5,235 bases of DNA from Bacillota bacterium (GTDB taxonomy: Bacteria > Bacillota > DTU030 > DUMP01): the NCBI GenBank assembly GCA_012735455.1, contig JAAYHG010000037.1, positions 1-5,235 on the forward strand. The letters run 5' to 3'. Under the pieces are notes generated by a model. It searched no databases. It was not told the origin of the DNA and saw only the letters and a list, made by a program, of their open reading frames with translations. A program made the translations under genes and the position numbers. Shown here piece by piece: positions 1-2,307 of this stretch (position 1 is the first letter of the stretch; each line of letters starts with the position of its first letter).

Positions 1-20
1 GAGTAAGAGGGATGCAAAGC

Positions 21-54
21 GGGCTGAGGCATTCTCCCTCGTTCGGCCCTTTTT
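21..54 (+). terminator. Possible rho-independent terminator at left edge
   Basis: On the plus strand GGGC (21-24) can pair with GCCC (46-49), and GAGG (26-29) with CCTC (37-40), forming a two-part stem that is followed directly by five T residues (50-54). This would end a plus-strand transcript entering from the left, whose gene is not visible. The stem is interrupted by an unequal internal loop (T opposite GTTCG), so it is weaker than the other terminators here. An alternative pairing, GAGGGA (7-12) with TCCCTC (35-40), would compete with it. Confidence 0.4.
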
Positions 55-102
55 CCCATTATAGTTGCGCACACTTTATCCTGGACGGCTATTCAAGAAC
101 GA

Positions 103-276
103 TTACCACAAGGCTACCCGCTTCGTAGCATTTGAGGCCCTAGTAACAAACCAGGCGAGGACGAAGAGGCCAAGGGCACAAATGAGCAGTAGGCTTACGT
201 GAGCCAGGGTAAATTTCTGCAGGACCCTCACAGGCAGACAAGAAGCAAGACCTGCAGGAATGACTGTATATAGGGC
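103..276 (-). pseudogene. C-terminal remnant of an ABC-2-type permease (probable)
   Basis: This minus-strand frame is open for 57 codons between a TAA at 277-279 and a TAA at 103-105 and has no ATG; the only internal candidate start is a weak GTG. It begins ALYTVIPAGLASCLPVRVLQ, continues into a strongly hydrophobic run (about residues 25-45, one membrane span) and ends with a short basic tail. The TVIPAG..S.LPVRVL pattern followed by a last membrane helix is like the end of ABC-2 family export permeases (the PF06182 type), recognised from memory rather than by a search. A whole permease of this kind is about 260 residues, so four fifths is missing. The two neighbouring minus-strand frames (140-328, 228-422) carry no recognisable protein; frameshifted leftovers of the same gene are possible. 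No ribosome binding site is seen. Most likely a dead gene fragment. Confidence 0.4.
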
Positions 277-818
277 TTAGGAGACAGAGCATCAGGCCCA
301 GAGGCCTGCAGCCAGACTTTCCGCTCACTAAATACTACAGGTGTACTGCTTGGACTCAATCCTGTAAAGAAGTCTCCCTGGAGTACGTTGGTAGCGATGA
401 TTAATTGGGCATTATTTAGCACCCAAGGTTTCTGCGATCATGCTTGTTATGCTGTCTAAGATAAACATCGTAAAGGACGCGATACAGCTCCATTATGAGA
501 AGGAGGGAACACTTCACCGTGCTTCTTTTTTCTGGTATTAATGAGCCTCTCTACAGGCAACTTAGCCAGATGTGGTCGTTCTTTCCTCATCTACTCTAAT
601 CGCCTCACATCTGCTCTTCACCACGAGGAAACCCTGTAATGCGTTCAGACTCACAGAGTTTTTCCCACCCTCCCCACCATCTCCTTCACACGTTTGCTTT
701 CACACTGCTTCAGCCTTACGGGCTGACCTTGGCCTTGAATAGAAATCCAGAAGAGTGTAGACTGCCGCATCTTGGTATGCTCAGGAGGTGACCATACCCA
801 GATCAACCCTCTAGGCAT
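277..818. other. Gene-free stretch, no intact coding sequence
   Basis: No frame on either strand gives a convincing protein. A 25-codon minus-strand frame at 416-493 (starting MELYRVLYDVYLRQ) faintly resembles the start of an ABC permease, and could be the other end of the gene whose C-terminus lies at 103-276, but it has no ribosome binding site on that strand. The plus strand from about 580 to 720 is pyrimidine-rich; on the minus strand it includes a cluster of G runs (664-678). Small hairpins are present: TCAGCC/GGCTGA (710-715/721-726) and GGTATG/CATACC (774-779/793-798, with AGGAGG in its loop). None has a clear function. Confidence 0.5.
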
Positions 819-842
819 AAAAAAGACCCTTTACAGGGCCTT
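819..842 (-). terminator. Rho-independent terminator of the RHH-nuclease operon
   Basis: Read on the minus strand, AAGGCCCT (842-835) pairs with AGGGTCTT (830-823) around a GTAA tetraloop (a GNRA type), eight pairs with one G-T wobble. Six T residues follow at 824-819, the first two shared with the stem. The hairpin contains the TAA stop codon of the nuclease gene (831-833) in its loop, so translation ends inside the terminator. It closes the operon that starts at the 1677-1705 promoter. Confidence 0.85.
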
Positions 843-1247
843 ATCAGTCGTCCCTACATAGGAACTATATAGTTGTTGCTGCCATGGAGCTAGTTGTTCT
901 ATCGGCCTATGGTTACCATGGCGTTCTCGTTGTCTTTTTTGGGCAAGCTGAGGCTTACGAATACATGTCTTGGCGTTATATCTCACCTCGTCACCTGTGA
1001 AGCGAAGAACCGCATATCCAAGGCACTCGAGGTGCTGCGTCTTTCCACGATCTTTGTCTTGAACACCCTGAAGGGCATGCATGTAACCGTCAACCTCAAT
1101 TACTACGTAAGGTTCAACCAAGAAATCTACTTCATAGGGGGGTATATTAGTGTTCGCCCGGTGTTTAATTCCAGCTTTGATAAGGGCTTTCTCCAACAGT
1201 ACCTCAGTGGTGGGTCGGCCCGCTTGCTGTCTTCCCCAGTCAAACAC
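831..1247 (-). CDS. DUF559/Vsr-like PD-(D/E)XK endonuclease
   Basis: A 138-residue protein, probably a small cytoplasmic DNA-cleaving enzyme of the restriction-endonuclease fold. The core matches the DUF559 pattern in order: an N-terminal helix carrying E15 (TTEVLLEKAL, 13-22), then YEVDFLV with D41, then VVIEVDGYMH (48-57) with E51, D53 and H57, then KDRGKTQHLECLGYAVLRFT (65-84, basic helix plus last core strand) and DEV. D41 and E51/D53 are the likely metal-binding residues, by analogy with the family. The last 40 residues are polar and basic (KRQRERHGNHRP) and unfamiliar. DUF559 domains are usually about 110 residues, so the domain appears whole. The GTG start is chosen because a perfect AGGAGG lies seven bases upstream. 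The gene follows the RHH gene by 11 bases and ends in a terminator hairpin. DUF559 proteins are poorly characterised; repair, restriction or toxin roles are all possible. Confidence 0.82.
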   Translation of the reverse strand: MFDWGRQQAGRPTTEVLLEKALIKAGIKHRANTNIPPYEVDFLVEPYVVIEVDGYMHALQGVQDKDRGKTQHLECLGYAVLRFTGDEVRYNAKTCIRKPQLAQKRQRERHGNHRPIEQLAPWQQQLYSSYVGTTDKAL

Positions 1248-1254
1248 GCCTTAC

Positions 1255-1260
1255 CCTCCT
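1255..1260 (-). promoter_or_regulatory. Ribosome binding site of the nuclease gene, overlapping the upstream stop codon
   Basis: AGGAGG on the minus strand lies seven bases before the GTG at 1247-1245, and its first two bases are the last two of the RHH gene's TAG stop (1261-1259). It fixes the GTG as the start and suggests that translation of the two genes is coupled. Confidence 0.85.
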
Positions 1261-1624
1261 ATTCCATTAACTTCTCAGCAGGTTCCACAGTTGATATACC
1301 TTCGTAGAACCACTGGATCGGCAATATACTAATAGGTAACCACTCCTGGCGAATGCTTAGATACTCAATCTGCTCCTGCTCAGGGTTGAATCGAAAACGC
1401 CATGAGCATGCATCGGATAGCAGCTTTAGCAACAGTTCAAACCTTTCTGGTTCATCCACATGGTCTCCCATTTCGACCATTCCAGTAAGATAATCAAGAG
1501 TGTAAATCCTGATGGCCTCCTCGATGATGTAAGCTTCTGGTCGCCCTTCATTGAAACTCAAGAACCGAAGCAATTCGCGCAGTTCAGGTGTAATACGGAC
1601 ATTAACTTGAGCTTTTTGACTCAT
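1259..1624 (-). CDS. Ribbon-helix-helix (CopG/Arc-like) DNA-binding protein with an unassigned C-terminal region
   Basis: A 121-residue protein. The N-terminus has the RHH layout: a short strand VNVRI (7-11), helix 1 TPELRELLRFLSFNEG (12-27), a turn at R28-P29 and helix 2 EAYIIEEAIRIYTLDYL (30-46). Such domains dimerise and read DNA with the paired strand. Classic CopG/Arc/ParD-type proteins are only 45-80 residues; here about 70 more follow, rich in aromatic and acidic residues (SWRFRF, QEWLPISILPIQWFYEG), which I do not recognise. The ATG start is supported by GGGAGGG six bases upstream. It is first in an operon with a DUF559 nuclease, and its promoter is packed with palindromes, so autoregulation is likely (inference). 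It could be the antitoxin or repressor of the nuclease, or a regulator of a wider region. Confidence 0.82.
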   Translation of the reverse strand: MSQKAQVNVRITPELRELLRFLSFNEGRPEAYIIEEAIRIYTLDYLTGMVEMGDHVDEPERFELLLKLLSDACSWRFRFNPEQEQIEYLSIRQEWLPISILPIQWFYEGISTVEPAEKLME

Positions 1625-1630
1625 TCGAAG

Positions 1631-1637
1631 CCCTCCC
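1631..1637 (-). promoter_or_regulatory. Ribosome binding site of the RHH gene
   Basis: GGGAGGG on the minus strand, six bases before the ATG at 1624-1622. It supports this start over internal ones. Confidence 0.75.
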
Positions 1638-1640
1638 GTC

Positions 1641-1669
1641 TAGCATGCTAGGTTAGCCAGTTGCTGGCT
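1641..1669. repeat. Two palindromes in the RHH-operon leader (candidate operators)
   Basis: TAGCATGCTA (1641-1650) is a perfect 10-base palindrome. AGCCAG-TTG-CTGGCT (1655-1669) is a perfect 6-base inverted repeat with a 3-base gap. Both lie between the predicted transcription start (near 1670) and the RHH ribosome binding site. Together with the palindrome over the -10 box they give a row of TAGC/GCTA half-sites, as expected when several RHH dimers bind side by side. They could also form small hairpins in the leader RNA. Confidence 0.55.
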
Positions 1670-1685
1670 TGCTATCATTATAGCA
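1670..1685. promoter_or_regulatory. Palindromic operator covering the -10 box
   Basis: TGCTAT-CATT-ATAGCA is a perfect inverted repeat (6-base arms, 4-base gap). Its right arm and gap contain the minus-strand -10 element (1677-1682). Protein bound here would block RNA polymerase directly. The obvious candidate is the RHH protein encoded just downstream. Confidence 0.6.
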
Positions 1686-1705
1686 CAATGTGTCTCTGTT
1701 GCCAA
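1677..1705 (-). promoter_or_regulatory. Promoter of the RHH-nuclease operon
   Basis: On the minus strand TTGGCA (1705-1700, one mismatch to TTGACA) is followed after exactly 17 bases by TATAAT (1682-1677, consensus), with a TG one base upstream of the -10 (extended -10, TGCTATAAT). Transcription should start near 1670, leaving a leader of about 45 bases. This is a strong housekeeping-sigma promoter, so tight repression by the overlapping palindrome would make sense. Confidence 0.85.
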
Positions 1706-1870
1706 GTAGTAGACGAAATTATTCCATGATTCACTACAAGTCTGCGGTATATGATGACTGTCCAGGGAGACCGATGAGCAAGCATCATTCAAAACCCAAG
1801 GTAACAGAACAGCTATGATATCAACAGTACTCTTCTTTGGCTGAATGCCTTATCAGTAGCCATGGTAGTA
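1706..1870. other. Intergenic, nothing recognised
   Basis: Upstream DNA of the RHH operon, moderately AT-rich. No credible frame, RNA or repeat was seen on either strand. Confidence 0.5.
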
Positions 1871-2052
1871 CCCTTTGCGGGCCACCGGGCGCCGGGCCTC
1901 CCAAGGCACCAGGCCCAAAGACCTTGGTGCTTCCCGTTGTGGGGTTGAGGATGCCTGCCCGGAACCCGGTGTCAAGGTATGAAGTTCGCCGTGTCGTCAG
2001 CTTTGGTGGCAATCCACTGCCAAAGGCCCTCCCGCAGACTCCTTGTGTAACC
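1871..2052. other. GC-rich, hairpin-rich intergenic block of unknown nature
   Basis: This block is clearly richer in G and C than its flanks and can fold strongly. CTTT (1873-1876) plus GGGCC (1879-1883) pairs with GGCCCAAAG (1912-1920), nine pairs with a 2-base bulge. CTTTG+GTGG (2001-2009) pairs with CCAC (2014-2017) and CAAAG (2021-2025), nine pairs with a CAAT loop and a 3-base bulge. GCACCAGG (1906-1913) can alternatively pair with CCTTGGTGC (1922-1930). Long frames run through it on both strands (plus 1837-2142, minus 1821-2054), but they are proline/glycine-rich, lack ribosome binding sites and look like products of base composition. It may be a structured RNA, an interspersed repeat or the remains of a mobile element; the sequence alone does not decide. 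Confidence 0.35.
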
Positions 2053-2090
2053 ATAAAAGCGCCGGAGCCCCGATTATATCGAGGCTCCGG
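2053..2090 (-). terminator. Strong hairpin terminator behind the tRNA remnant
   Basis: CCGGAGCC (2062-2069) pairs with GGCTCCGG (2083-2090); after one mismatch CGAT (2071-2074) pairs with ATCG (2078-2081) around a 3-base loop. On the minus strand the stem is followed by CGCTTTTAT, a short T run (2059-2053). It begins two bases after the CCA of the tRNA remnant, the usual place for a tRNA gene's terminator. The T run is short, so it may work weakly or in both directions. Confidence 0.7.
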
Positions 2091-2092
2091 TT

Positions 2093-2150
2093 TGGCGGGC
2101 CCGGCGCGATTCGAACTGCGTGAAAGGCACCCGTTATATTAGGAGTCTTA
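2093..2150 (-). pseudogene. Degraded 3' half of a tRNA, probably tRNA-Arg(CCT); likely attachment-site scar
   Basis: Read on the minus strand, the end TTCGAATCGCGCCGGGCCCG plus CCA (2093-2095) looks like a tRNA T loop, the 3' acceptor strand CGGGCCC, discriminator G and encoded CCA. Further upstream GACTCCTAAT resembles an anticodon loop with anticodon CCT (2143-2141), which reads an arginine codon. The copy cannot work: the T stem does not pair, the anticodon stem has mismatches, about eight extra bases lie between anticodon loop and T arm, and no GGGCCCG 5' acceptor strand is found within 100 bases upstream. A 3' tRNA piece carrying the original terminator behind it is what tRNA-targeting integrases leave at the far end of an island. 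The 3' portion is the secure part; the anticodon reading is less certain. Confidence 0.6.
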
Positions 2151-2307
2151 TCAAATAATGACTTCACTCACAGCACCGCTGATGAGTAATGAAACGTCTG
2201 GAATGCAATTGTCATCCGCATCTGTGATTCTTCCATCTACCGTCAGGTTGAACTGCTGCAATCGCCAGGACAACTAGTGAACAAGACGCACTTGTCCTTC
2301 TTTACAC
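2151..2307. other. Spacer behind the helicase gene, with a weak hairpin
   Basis: No gene was seen. About 10 bases after the helicase stop, GGACAAG-TGCGT-CTTGTTC on the minus strand (2297-2279) forms a 7-pair stem with one wobble, but no T run follows, so it is at best a weak terminator or an RNA-stabilising stem. A CTGATGA/GAAAC string near 2179-2196 superficially resembles a hammerhead core, but it lacks the stems. Confidence 0.4.

Noticed and set aside
500..600. A plus-strand AAGGAGG (near 500-506) before a GTG and a 26-codon frame.
   Set aside because: The spacing to the GTG is too long (over 10 bases), the peptide is unremarkable and no promoter is visible.
894..1307. A 137-codon plus-strand frame opposite the nuclease gene.
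   Set aside because: It lies opposite a gene with a conserved nuclease core and a strong ribosome binding site, and it shows no recognisable domain.
838..1857. An 11-base direct repeat, GCCTTATCAGT, at 838-848 and 1847-1857, flanking the RHH-nuclease operon and resembling a target duplication.
   Set aside because: In a 5.2 kb window about three exact 11-base repeats are expected by chance, the first copy lies in the coding end of the nuclease, and there are no terminal inverted repeats or transposase.
1821..2142. Two long frames, minus 1821-2054 and plus 1837-2142.
   Set aside because: They overlap each other, have no ribosome binding sites and are rich in proline and glycine as expected from high GC; the plus one runs through the tRNA remnant and its terminator and the minus one starts right after the terminator.
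2170..2200. CTGATGA followed closely by GAAAC, like the core of a hammerhead ribozyme.
   Set aside because: Only five bases lie between the two motifs, so stem II cannot form, and no pairing for stems I and III or a cleavage site was found.
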